In this document: piece after piece, positions 33,957 through 41,512 of the stretch
Position numbering within the stretch: the stretch's first letter is position 1
How the letters are laid out: every line of letters begins with the position of its first letter
Source: Pelotomaculum propionicicum
GTDB lineage: Bacteria; Bacillota; Desulfotomaculia; Desulfotomaculales; Pelotomaculaceae
Assembly (NCBI RefSeq): GCF_004369225.1
Contig: NZ_QFFZ01000030.1
Location: forward strand, 1-45,255
DNA length: 45,255 nt
Direction: 5' to 3'
The notes under the pieces: model-generated
Databases searched by the model: none
The model's input: the letters and a program-made list of their open reading frames with translations, nothing else
Told to the model about the DNA's origin: nothing
Translations under genes and position numbers: made by a program

Positions 33957-36044
33957 ATGTTTGAAGAAAACAGCAAAAGTATGAATACTCTTTTGCAGGA
34001 AGCATTTGCGGGTAAGATTGTCCGTAAAGACCTGACAAAGAAAATTAAAGAAGGCGCGAATGTGCCCGTCTATGTGCTGGAATATCTGCTGGGAATATAT
34101 TGTGCCACCGATGACGAGGCCAGTATCGAAGAAGGCGTGCAGCGGGTCAAAGGCATTCTCGCCGATAATTTTGTACGCCCCGATGAAGCGGAGAAGATAA
34201 AATCCAAAATTCGTGAGATGGGCAGCTATACAGTCATTGATAAGGTGGAGGCAAAACTTGACCCGGACAGCGATACATACCGGGCGGTTTTTTCCAATCT
34301 CAATCTTAAAAACGTCATCGTGGCAGATTTTTATATCAAACAATATGAGAAATTGCTATCCGGGGGTATTTGGTGTATCCTGCGCATGAATTACAACCGA
34401 CTTGAGTCGCGCTACGACGAATATGATTCTGACGCACCCAAAGGTGGCAAGAAGAATAAGGTCAGCCCTTTCGAAATTGAGGAATTGACGCCCATTCAGC
34501 TCCCCCACATGGATATGCAGGAGTTCTTCGACGGCAGAAAGCAGTTTGCAAAGGAAGAATGGATCGATGTATTGCTGCGAAGCATCGGCATGGAACCGAC
34601 GCAGTTTGAAAACAGGACAAAGTGGCATCTGCTGGCGCGGATGATTCCGTTGGTGGAGAATAACTACAACCTCTGTGAGCTTGGCCCCCGTGGAACGGGA
34701 AAATCCCACATCTACAAGGAAATCTCCCCCAACTCCATTTTGATTTCAGGTGGACAGACCACCGTTGCAAACCTGTTTTACAACATGGCGAACAGGACCA
34801 TCGGGCTTGTCGGCATGTGGGATTGCGTCGCTTTTGACGAGGTTGCCGGTATCAACTTCAAGGACAAAGACGGCATCCAGATCATGAAGGATTTCATGGC
34901 ATCCGGTTCCTTTGCCAGGGGCAAAGAGGAAAAAAACGCCAACGCTTCCATGGTTTTCGTGGGTAATATCAACCAGAGCGTGGATGTGCTGATAAAAACA
35001 TCCCACCTGTTTGAACCGTTCCCGGCGGCTATGGCTTACGATAGCGCTTTTTTTGACCGTATGCACTACTACCTGCCCGGTTGGGAAATTCCCAAAATGC
35101 GCCCGGAATTCCTCACAAACGAATACGGGTTTATCACCGATTATCTCGCAGAATTTTTCCGCGAGATGCGCAAGCGATCCTATGGCGATACCATTGAACG
35201 CTATTTCCGGTTCGGCGGCGACTTGAATCAGCGGGATGTCATTGCCGTGCGGAAAACTGTATCAGGTATGATTAAACTGCTCTATCCTCATGGCGAATTT
35301 TCAAAGGAAGATGTCGCCGAAATACTGGAATACGCCCTTGAAGGGCGGCGCAGGGTAAAGGAGCAGCTTAAAAAGATCGGCGGCATGGAGTTTTATGACG
35401 TTCATTTTTCCTATTTGGATAACGAGACTTTTGAGGAGCATTTTGTCTCTGTGCCGGAGCAAGGTTCCGGCAAGCTGATCCCCGAAGGACAGGGCAAGCC
35501 CGGTCATGTTTATACGGTTTCATATGGAGATACTGGTATGCTAGGGGTCTTTAAACTCGAAACGGAAGTGGTGGGCGGCAACGGAAAGTTTGAAGTAACG
35601 GGTGTTGGATATGACCGTGAGGCAAGGGAGAACCTTAAAACAGCACAAAACTATTTCAAGGCTAACAAAAAGCTTATAAGTGGTTCAATCAGTATTGATA
35701 CCAGCAATTTCCTGATGCACATAGCGGATTGTCAGGGCGTTGGAACAACGTCAGAGCTGGCATTATGCGCATTTGTTGCCCTGTGTGGAGCGTCACTCCG
35801 AAAGCCTGTACAATCGCAAATGTGCGTTTTGGGTAATATGAGCATAGGCGGTACGATCAGCAAGGTGCCTGAACTTGCCAACACTTTGCAGGTTTGCTTT
35901 GATGCCGGAGCGAAAAAAATACTGCTCCCTCTGTCTTCTGCTGCTGATATTGCAACGGTGCCTTCTGACCTGTTTGCGAAGTTTCAAACGTCGTTTTACA
36001 CCAGCCCGGAAGATGCGGTATTCAAAGCACTCGGGATTGAATGA
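33957..36044 (+). CDS. brxL: BREX AAA+/Lon-like protein BrxL
   Basis: The 695-residue product carries Walker A GPRGTGKSHIYKEI (about residues 242-255) and Walker B CVAFDEVAGI (about 286-295). A Lon protease-like C-terminal domain (about 550-695) includes NMSIGGTISKVPELANTL and AGAKKILLPLSS. Known BrxL assembles as a DNA-binding ring and is needed for phage restriction but not for methylation. Its presence marks the locus as type 1. GGAGGG precedes the ATG. It ends the operon; a weak terminator lies about 400 bases later. Confidence 0.95.
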   Translation: MFEENSKSMNTLLQEAFAGKIVRKDLTKKIKEGANVPVYVLEYLLGIYCATDDEASIEEGVQRVKGILADNFVRPDEAEKIKSKIREMGSYTVIDKVEAKLDPDSDTYRAVFSNLNLKNVIVADFYIKQYEKLLSGGIWCILRMNYNRLESRYDEYDSDAPKGGKKNKVSPFEIEELTPIQLPHMDMQEFFDGRKQFAKEEWIDVLLRSIGMEPTQFENRTKWHLLARMIPLVENNYNLCELGPRGTGKSHIYKEISPNSILISGGQTTVANLFYNMANRTIGLVGMWDCVAFDEVAGINFKDKDGIQIMKDFMASGSFARGKEEKNANASMVFVGNINQSVDVLIKTSHLFEPFPAAMAYDSAFFDRMHYYLPGWEIPKMRPEFLTNEYGFITDYLAEFFREMRKRSYGDTIERYFRFGGDLNQRDVIAVRKTVSGMIKLLYPHGEFSKEDVAEILEYALEGRRRVKEQLKKIGGMEFYDVHFSYLDNETFEEHFVSVPEQGSGKLIPEGQGKPGHVYTVSYGDTGMLGVFKLETEVVGGNGKFEVTGVGYDREARENLKTAQNYFKANKKLISGSISIDTSNFLMHIADCQGVGTTSELALCAFVALCGASLRKPVQSQMCVLGNMSIGGTISKVPELANTLQVCFDAGAKKILLPLSSAADIATVPSDLFAKFQTSFYTSPEDAVFKALGIE

Positions 36045-36318
36045 CGGCACCTCTTAAAAGGTGTATCCATGAGCACTGCCCGCGGATACATCCTTTATCA
36101 ATCAATTCGATATATAGGATTATTTCCTCTAAAAAATCCCCGTGTGGAATATATGGCACGTTGAATTCATACCCCTGTCGGTTCATCCGTGCATCTTGAT
36201 GAACATAAGGTTAACATCAATATTCATCATCTGTGCGATTTGATAAGCGTCATTTTGGCTAACGTGCCAGTTCAAAAATCTTGTCCTCAGCCACGGAATA
36301 CATGCCATTGCTCAACAT
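36022..36318 (-). pseudogene. Possible minus-strand gene relic after brxL
   Basis: On the minus strand GGAGGTGAC lies before an ATG at 36318 that reads MLSNGMYSVAEDKIFELAR then stops. The following frame continues SQNDAYQIAQMMNIDVNL and a third frame reads RQGYEFNVPYIPHGDFLEE. Frame hopping with protein-like composition suggests a decayed small gene of no known family. It overlaps the end of brxL, so chance cannot be excluded. Nothing else is seen in 36045-36450. Confidence 0.3.
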
Positions 36319-36450
36319 ATGTCACCTCCGCCAAAACAGCAAAGGAGGGCCGCTATTTGCGGTTTGTGGTGTATTTCTTGTTTTCCTCATACCTTTTCCA
36401 ACTGCACAAAAATATTACACTGGATGCTGTGTATGAGGCATGAGCTAATA

Positions 36451-36478
36451 AAGGGTTAAGGCAAACTGACCCTTATTT
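36451..36478 (+). terminator. Weak terminator downstream of BREX
   Basis: AAGGGT (36451-36456) and ACCCTT (36469-36474) form a 6-bp stem followed by ATTTT. It could end BREX transcription, though it is about 400 bases after brxL. No stronger candidate is closer. Confidence 0.4.
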
Positions 36479-36691
36479 TCGTGCTTGGTAAAAAAAGGAT
36501 TTTAAGTGCTTTTTATCGAATTATAGTATATATGTGGAATACATACCATGTACTTACATAAAATTTCATATTTCCCTGGTGAAATTATAAAAAAATGGAA
36601 CGCACGAGATATTTGTGTCGGCAAATTTGATGAGAAAGACCATTGATATAAATAAATGTGAAGCCTTAAATAGAAAATGTCCTAAATAAAC

Positions 36692-36721
36692 TTGACGGTA
36701 TTATTGTGGTGTTGTTGTAAA
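36692..36721 (+). promoter_or_regulatory. Putative promoter of the c-di-GMP riboswitch
   Basis: TTGACG at 36692-36697 is followed after 18 bases by TGTAAA at 36716-36721. It would start a transcript just before the riboswitch aptamer. Confidence 0.4.
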
Positions 36722-36739
36722 TAACAATTGAATTATAGC

Positions 36740-36828
36740 GCTAAGGGCAAACCTGCCGAAAGGCGGGGACGCAAAGCCACAGGGTCTAAGGCGCCTATCG
36801 GCGCTATGATAGCCTGGCCGCCGCGAAG
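36740..36828 (+). ncRNA. Cyclic di-GMP-I riboswitch (GEMM-I)
   Basis: The conserved aptamer blocks are all present: GGGCAAACC, a P1b hairpin with GAAA loop (CCTGCCGAAAGGCGGGG), GACGCAAAGCCACAGGGTC, then TAAGG with a GCGCC/GGCGC hairpin, and the 3' block ATGATAGCCTGGCCGCC. This is the c-di-GMP-I (GEMM-I) riboswitch pattern. A terminator follows 14 bases later, so regulation is by transcription termination. The terminator's 3' arm (GGCAGGTT) could also pair with AACCTGCC in the aptamer (36750-36757). No intact gene follows within 570 bases, so the controlled gene seems lost. Confidence 0.9.
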
Positions 36829-36841
36829 ACTACACGTATCC

Positions 36842-36869
36842 AACCTGCCCTTTAGCGGCAGGTTTTTTT
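36842..36869 (+). terminator. Riboswitch expression-platform terminator
   Basis: AACCTGCC (36842-36849) pairs with GGCAGGTT (36857-36864), followed by a seven-T run ending at 36869. It is directly downstream of the aptamer. The 5' arm repeats eight bases of the aptamer itself. Confidence 0.88.
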
Positions 36870-37176
36870 GTTTACGAAACAGGGAATTAATTACTAATTT
36901 GAGATCAGCAGGGACATTTCTATATTTCGACATGATATCACCTTGATATTGATGACGCTGTTACCATGACTTTTGTTTTTCGTTTTGTGTGAGTGAGGTG
37001 CTGAGAGATGAAAAACAAATTTGAGTTAAGGTACTAAAACAGCAGATGTTAAGGATTATAGAGGCCATATCCGTGCCGATGCCGGCTTCTCCAATACGAA
37101 TATTTACCTTCCACCCTTATGGGATAAATTAGGCCCTCCATCTATCCCACAGTCCAGTACGTGCCACATAGCCCGG
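36870..37176 (+). other. Non-coding stretch after the riboswitch, with a nine-codon ORF stub
   Basis: No gene is supported here. An ATG at 37008 reads MKNKFELRY then stops, following a GAGGTGCTGAGAG segment. It may be the start of the riboswitch-controlled gene that has since been lost. The rest shows no clear signal. Confidence 0.3.
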
Positions 37177-37211
37177 AAAGCCGCAATTTGTAACGAGCAA
37201 ATTGCGGCTTT
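37177..37211 (+). terminator. Strong hairpin in the riboswitch-sigma gap
   Basis: A perfect 14-bp stem, AAAGCCGCAATTTG with CAAATTGCGGCTTT (37177-37190 and 37198-37211), has a 7-base loop and a CTTATT tail. It looks like the terminator of a gene now lost between the riboswitch and here, and may act in both directions. Confidence 0.65.
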
Positions 37212-37318
37212 CTTATTGACAAAAAACTTGCATTTGCGACTGATATATCGAAAATATCCTTCTGTTTTTGTGCCACATACGGTAATTGAATATTTTGAAA
37301 TCTTCTCCCTCAAAGTAT

Positions 37319-37349
37319 GCCATCCTCCCCAAAAACGATGGCCTTTTTT
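37319..37349 (+). terminator. Small terminator before the sigma-like gene
   Basis: GCCATC (37319-37324) and GATGGC (37337-37342) form a 6-bp stem followed by six T. It lies about 100 bases before the sigma-like gene. Confidence 0.55.
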
Positions 37350-37445
37350 AATGAGGGGGTTTTTATATAAATCCCGCCGGTGCCGCTCCCCACCACTTGT
37401 TCTTCATTTTCTGGATTAAAAAATCTCGAAATGGAGGACAAGCTC

Positions 37446-37862
37446 ATGGAAGAACATGAGAGCAGGTATACATTGCTGTTTGATAAAATGCGCGTCGCCG
37501 TGGGCAGAGAGGTATATAAGGCCTACTATCGGCAGAAGGAGCGTGAAGTCTACCTGGACAAGCTTGCCAGTAAACACAACATATCCTTTGAGGAATGCGA
37601 GGAAAAAGGCATTCAAGTCGATTACTTAATATCCCATACGGAAGAATCCATAGAGGACGGCGTCATCAAAAAGGAAATGCTTAAAAAGCTGGCGCTGTGC
37701 CTCGAGAAGCTTTCGGAACAGGAGCGGCTGCTGATTTACGCGCTGTTTTTCCAGGGGAAAAGCGAGCGCCAATTGTCGGCGGAAACGGGAACGCCTCAAA
37801 GGACAATCAACGATAGAAAGCGCAGGATTCTTCTGAAGCTGAAAAAACTTTTGGAAAAATAA
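37446..37862 (+). CDS. Sigma-70-like regulator of the recombinase module
   Basis: The 138-residue product has a helical N-terminal half and a sigma region 4-like C-terminal helix-turn-helix (LSEQERLLIYALFFQGKSE, then RQLSAETGTPQRTINDRKRR). It resembles the small sigma-like regulators found in Tn916-type elements, which control excision genes. Start 37446 is chosen because GGAGG lies 8 bases upstream; an ATG at 37431 has no site. Downstream are a strong terminator and the recombinase cluster. Direct control of the recombinases is inferred from position. Confidence 0.78.
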   Translation: MEEHESRYTLLFDKMRVAVGREVYKAYYRQKEREVYLDKLASKHNISFEECEEKGIQVDYLISHTEESIEDGVIKKEMLKKLALCLEKLSEQERLLIYALFFQGKSERQLSAETGTPQRTINDRKRRILLKLKKLLEK

Positions 37863-37877
37863 AAAATAAATCCGCTC

Positions 37878-37919
37878 AACCCCCTCATTTTTTCCTTAAA
37901 GAAGTGAGGGGGTTTTTTT
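37878..37919 (+). terminator. Terminator of the sigma-like gene
   Basis: AACCCCCTCA (37878-37887) pairs with TGAGGGGGTT (37905-37914) and is followed by a T-run to 37919. It separates the sigma-like gene from the non-coding region before the recombinases. Confidence 0.85.
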
Positions 37920-38039
37920 ATTCCCCCATCGCTCTTTGAAAAAAGCCGGCCTTAAGCCGTCCATATCCAGCGGCTCAAATACGTTAGCCGTTCAGCCGGA
38001 AACGGAAAGCGACATTGGCAAGCACGCGAAGACCGCCTG

Positions 38040-38379
38040 CGGATCGGTCAGAGCGATCCGTAAAAACGATGGCATCAAAGGTGACGAGCGAGAAATGCCC
38101 GGCCATAAAACAGTCTGTGGTGGACTGTATCGCGTTGACCTGAACGGCCTATAATGATACTCCCGCATAGTCGAGGTTAGGTCCCAGAGTGCGGCCCGGA
38201 GGTTCTCGGGGAGGTGGAATTCCTGTGATATCCGCTGACCACGGATAGTTTGCGCCGTTGCCATTGGCGCTTGGGGAGCAGTGCCGAATTAAGCGCCGGA
38301 ACGGAAATGAAGAACAGGCGCGACCGCCCGCTTATGATACCAAAAACTATGCGGCAGAGCCGTCAAAGCCCTGCCGCAT
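38040..38379 (+). ncRNA. Candidate structured non-coding RNA before the recombinase genes
   Basis: This GC-rich stretch has no convincing coding frame but several spaced hairpins: CGGATCG/CGATCCG (38040-38046, 38054-38060), ACAGTC/GACTGT (38110-38115, 38123-38128), TATCCG/CGGATA (38229-38234, 38242-38247) and GCGCC/GGCGC (38252-38256, 38266-38270). It closes with a 9-bp stem ATGCGGCAG/CTGCCGCAT (38349-38357, 38371-38379) and CCTTTT, like a terminator. I do not recognise a known RNA family. It could instead hold recombination or protein-binding sites. The part before it, 37920-38039, shows nothing definite. Confidence 0.45.
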
Positions 38380-38429
38380 CCTTTTGGCATCAAACATCAA
38401 TTCAAATTAACAGTGGAGGGATAAAAATC

Positions 38430-38819
38430 ATGAATCAAAGCAAAAGAGCATGGCTTTACTGCCGCGTCGACGCCCCGGAGGACGAGCATGGCCGCCTCAA
38501 AGGGCAGCAAAAAGAACTTTCGGACTACGCCGGACAGATGGGGTTTGAAGTGGTCGGAGCCTCCCAGGACACCGGCAGCGGCCTGAATTTTGACAAAAAC
38601 GGCCTGGCCGATGTAACCGAGGCCGCGGCTGCGGGGAAAATGGATGTGCTGCTCATCGTCAATGTCTCCCGTCTCGGCAGGGACACCATGAAAACAATGG
38701 ACTTTATCCGCCGGCTGAACGAGCGGGGCATCAAGGTCTACTCCCCCATGGAGGGCGAGATCAGGCTGAAAACGCGTGTCGAGACCTGCTCGCATATCAT
38801 CAACACGCTGAACTTATAG
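38430..38819 (+). CDS. Small serine-recombinase domain protein with altered active site
   Basis: The 129-residue protein is a resolvase catalytic domain only, with no DNA-binding half. The active-site motif reads YCRVDAPEDE, so the nucleophilic serine of the YxRVS motif is replaced by aspartate (residue 14). The arginine motif VSRLGRDTMKTMDFI is kept. It should be unable to cut DNA and may act as a partner or inhibitor of the full recombinases. Start 38430 follows GGAGGG; earlier in-frame starts lie in the structured region. The SHOCT-like gene follows within 13 bases. Confidence 0.8.
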   Translation: MNQSKRAWLYCRVDAPEDEHGRLKGQQKELSDYAGQMGFEVVGASQDTGSGLNFDKNGLADVTEAAAAGKMDVLLIVNVSRLGRDTMKTMDFIRRLNERGIKVYSPMEGEIRLKTRVETCSHIINTLNL

Positions 38820-38832
38820 GGAGGAAAAAACC

Positions 38833-38988
38833 ATGTCACAGACTCAAATAGCCAATGAAGTGAAGTATAGGATGGCGTATGCCTTTCTAAGAAAGCTCCT
38901 GGCACAAGGTCTCATTACCGACGCGGAATTCGAGGTAGCCCACAGGTATACCGCCGAAAGATACAAGCCTTTATTAAAGGCGGTTTAG
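38833..38988 (+). CDS. SHOCT-like small protein
   Basis: The 51-residue product, MSQTQIANEVKYRMAYAFLR at the start, contains LLAQGLITDAEFEVAHRYTA, which matches the SHOCT pattern (short helical domain with G-I-T-x-x-E-F). GGAGG precedes the start. It lies between the altered small recombinase and the first full recombinase and is probably in their operon. Its function is unknown; such proteins often accompany serine-recombinase clusters. Confidence 0.7.
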   Translation: MSQTQIANEVKYRMAYAFLRKLLAQGLITDAEFEVAHRYTAERYKPLLKAV

Positions 38989-39065
38989 TACGGATATTGC
39001 TTGCTATGTTCCGGCTTGTGTGGTAGTGTCTGTTGTTGAATACCAAGGAAAGGGAGTGAGCTTTT

Positions 39066-40628
39066 ATGGCGGAAGTCAGGGTTATCAATCCCGTCGCGTC
39101 CCCCGAAACAAACAAACTGCGGGTATGCGCCTACGCCAGAGTCAGCAGCGATTCCGACGACCAGCAGAACTCCTTTGTCGCGCAGGTTGACTACTACACG
39201 GAGCTTATAAACAGCAACGAGGATTGGGAATTCGTGGATATTTACGCGGACGAGGGGCTGACCGGAACCCGCGCCGACAAGCGGGAGGATTTCCAGAGGA
39301 TGCTGAAAGACTGCCGCAAAGGGAAAATCGACCGGATCTTAACCAAATCCATTTCCAGATTCGCCAGAAACACAAGGGATTGCCTGGAAACCATCCGGGA
39401 GCTGAAAACCCTCGGTGTTGAAGTGGAGTTTGAAAAAGAGCAAATCAACACCGGCAAAATCACCAGCGAGATGATGGTCAGCTTTTTCGGTTCCTTCGCG
39501 CAAGAGGAATCCATCTCCATCTCCAACAATATGCGCTGGAGCTACCGGAAGCGGATGCAAAGCGGCGAGTTTATCACCTGTAAAGCGCCTTACGGATACA
39601 GGCTTGTGAACGGCGACTTAATCGTCCATGAACAGGAAGCCAGGGTCGTCCGCAGGATATTCCAAAGCTACATCGCGGGAAAAGGCATGCTGGAAATCGC
39701 GGACGAGCTGTCCGCCGAGAAGATTCCGAAAAGAAACGGCGGCACCGACTGGCTGGAGTCCACCGTGGCGTACATTTTAAAAAATGAAAGATACATGGGT
39801 GACGCCCTGCTCCAGAAGAAATGCAGCACGGACACGCTGCCTTTTAGAAAGATAAGAAACCACGGTGAAAAAGACAAATACTACGTTCAAAATTCCCATA
39901 CCCCGATTATCAGCAAAGCGGAATTTGAACAGGCGCGGAAGATCACACAGCGTCAAAGCGCTTATGATAAGGCAAACAAGCCGCGGCAGTATCCGTTGAG
40001 CAGAAAGATTGTCTGCGGCGAATGCGGCGGCACCTTCAAGCGAAGGGTGTGCAACGGGAAAACCTATTGGGTTTGCCGAAACCATGACCGGGGTAAAGAA
40101 AAATGCGGTGTCAAGCAAATCCAGGAAACCGAAATATATGAAGCCTTTAAGAGGATGTACCACAAGCTGAGGCATAACAGCCGGTACATCCTCTTTCCAC
40201 TTCTTGAACAACTGCAAGCGCTGAAAGCGGCGGGCACGATGAGCAATGTCAGGATTGGCGAAATCAACAAAGAAATAGCGGAACTCACCGGGCGGAATCT
40301 GATACTCGCAAGACTTAAGTCAAAAGGGTATATGGATTCCGCTGTTTTTATGGAGCAGACCAATGAAATCAATCAAAAAATCATCAGTCTCCGCGCCAAA
40401 CGCGCAAAGCTGCTTGAAAAGGATGAGGACGACACCACTATAACCGAGGTTAAAAACCTCATCGCCATCATTAAGGATGGCCGGCCGGTACTGCAGGGTT
40501 TTGACGAACCTCTCTTCCACGGCGTCGTTGACAAGATCGTCGCGGTGTCCCAGGAAGAGATACGATTCCGCTTAATTGGCGGCTTGGAACTGACCGAGCG
40601 GCTGCGAGGGAGTTTGAGATGGCTGTGA
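39066..40628 (+). CDS. Large serine recombinase (first of the cluster)
   Basis: This 520-residue protein has the catalytic domain with YARVSSDSDDQQ (Ser nucleophile at about residue 24), the arginine motif LTKSISRFARNTRD, a recombinase domain (GYRLVNGDLIVHEQEARVVR), a zinc ribbon (CGECGGTF and YWVCRNHDRGKEKCG) and a coiled-coil region. Large serine recombinases integrate and excise elements at short attachment sites. AAGGGAGTG lies upstream. It overlaps the next gene by 10 bases, so the two are translated together. All expected catalytic residues that I can see are present. Confidence 0.93.
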   Translation: MAEVRVINPVASPETNKLRVCAYARVSSDSDDQQNSFVAQVDYYTELINSNEDWEFVDIYADEGLTGTRADKREDFQRMLKDCRKGKIDRILTKSISRFARNTRDCLETIRELKTLGVEVEFEKEQINTGKITSEMMVSFFGSFAQEESISISNNMRWSYRKRMQSGEFITCKAPYGYRLVNGDLIVHEQEARVVRRIFQSYIAGKGMLEIADELSAEKIPKRNGGTDWLESTVAYILKNERYMGDALLQKKCSTDTLPFRKIRNHGEKDKYYVQNSHTPIISKAEFEQARKITQRQSAYDKANKPRQYPLSRKIVCGECGGTFKRRVCNGKTYWVCRNHDRGKEKCGVKQIQETEIYEAFKRMYHKLRHNSRYILFPLLEQLQALKAAGTMSNVRIGEINKEIAELTGRNLILARLKSKGYMDSAVFMEQTNEINQKIISLRAKRAKLLEKDEDDTTITEVKNLIAIIKDGRPVLQGFDEPLFHGVVDKIVAVSQEEIRFRLIGGLELTERLRGSLRWL

Positions 40629-41494
40629 GAAAAATGCGTTACATTCCCTTTGGCTACAGGCTCGTTGATGGCGAGATAACCGTTCATGAGCGGGAAGCCG
40701 GGGCGGTGAAAATAATTTTTACCGAGTATCTGCATAACGGCCGCTCCTATAAAGACATCGCCGCCATGCTGACGGACCAGGGCGTGGCCTACCGCGAAAA
40801 TGTCCTGAACTGGAACAAGTCGATGATCAAACGGATACTGGAGAATCCCAAATATCTGGGTGATCCCGAATATCCGCGGTTGATACCCGAGTCGCAATTC
40901 AAGCAAGTCGCAGCCGTCAAAAACGCGAAATACACCCGGAAAGACGTGCGGATCATCCCCTCCATTGAAGCGGTAAAGAATAAAGCGTTATGCTTCCAGT
41001 GCGGGAGTGGACTTGCCAGGCGGAATAAAACCGGGGACGGAGAAAAATGGTTCTGCAAAAATAAGGACTGCGGAGTAAAAGTCAGGGTAACCGGTGAGCT
41101 ACTGACGGAGGCTGTCACAATTATTATGAACGAGGTCATAGCCGATCCCTCCATTATAGAGAACGGCGTCATCCCTCCCACTCACACCCACTCTCTCGAA
41201 GTCACCAGGCTGACCAATGAAATCAACCGGCAACTTGAAAAGACAGAACTGAACGATGGATATGTCAAGACACTGATCATGGCGTGCGCCGCCGAAAAAT
41301 ACTCGGTCTGCGACGAGGGCGGCACGCACTACCTGACCGAAAGGCTGAAAGCCGAGTTTAAAGGCCACGGTTCTTTGACTGAATTTGACACGGAGCTGTT
41401 CAACAGAACGGTTAAAGATATATTGATTGACAAAGACGGCACGATTCACGCGCGGTTCATTAATCATAAGACTATCTCCCGTAGATTGGGATGA
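40619..41494 (+). CDS. Serine recombinase lacking its catalytic domain
   Basis: The 291-residue product begins directly in the recombinase domain (RYIPFGYRLVDGEITVHERE) and continues to a zinc ribbon (CFQCGSGLARRN and WFCKNKDCGVKV) and a C-terminal helical region. The N-terminal resolvase domain with its serine is absent. Because it overlaps the previous stop codon by 10 bases, this looks like a maintained layout rather than a random truncation. It may bind att DNA as a non-catalytic partner of the flanking recombinases. Confidence 0.85.
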   Translation: MAVRKMRYIPFGYRLVDGEITVHEREAGAVKIIFTEYLHNGRSYKDIAAMLTDQGVAYRENVLNWNKSMIKRILENPKYLGDPEYPRLIPESQFKQVAAVKNAKYTRKDVRIIPSIEAVKNKALCFQCGSGLARRNKTGDGEKWFCKNKDCGVKVRVTGELLTEAVTIIMNEVIADPSIIENGVIPPTHTHSLEVTRLTNEINRQLEKTELNDGYVKTLIMACAAEKYSVCDEGGTHYLTERLKAEFKGHGSLTEFDTELFNRTVKDILIDKDGTIHARFINHKTISRRLG

Positions 41495-41512
41495 GGAAAG
41501 GAGCAAGCGAAC

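Larger units (their letters stand above)
22083..36044 (+). other. Type 1 BREX phage-defence island (regulator, brxA-brxB-brxC-pglX-HEPN-pglZ-brxL)
   Basis: Six BREX core proteins occur in the canonical type 1 order, with one extra gene between pglX and pglZ and a small HTH gene in front. All are on the plus strand with gaps of about 3 to 33 bases, which implies one operon from a promoter at 22083-22111. In known BREX systems PglX methylates a non-palindromic adenine site in host DNA and the complex blocks phage replication. All reading frames are intact, unlike several flanking conjugation genes. Confidence 0.93.

Noticed and set aside
37936-38154. A 72-codon ORF leading into the structured region
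   Set aside because: It has a TTG start with no ribosome site, an unfamiliar product, and overlaps two of the strong hairpins.
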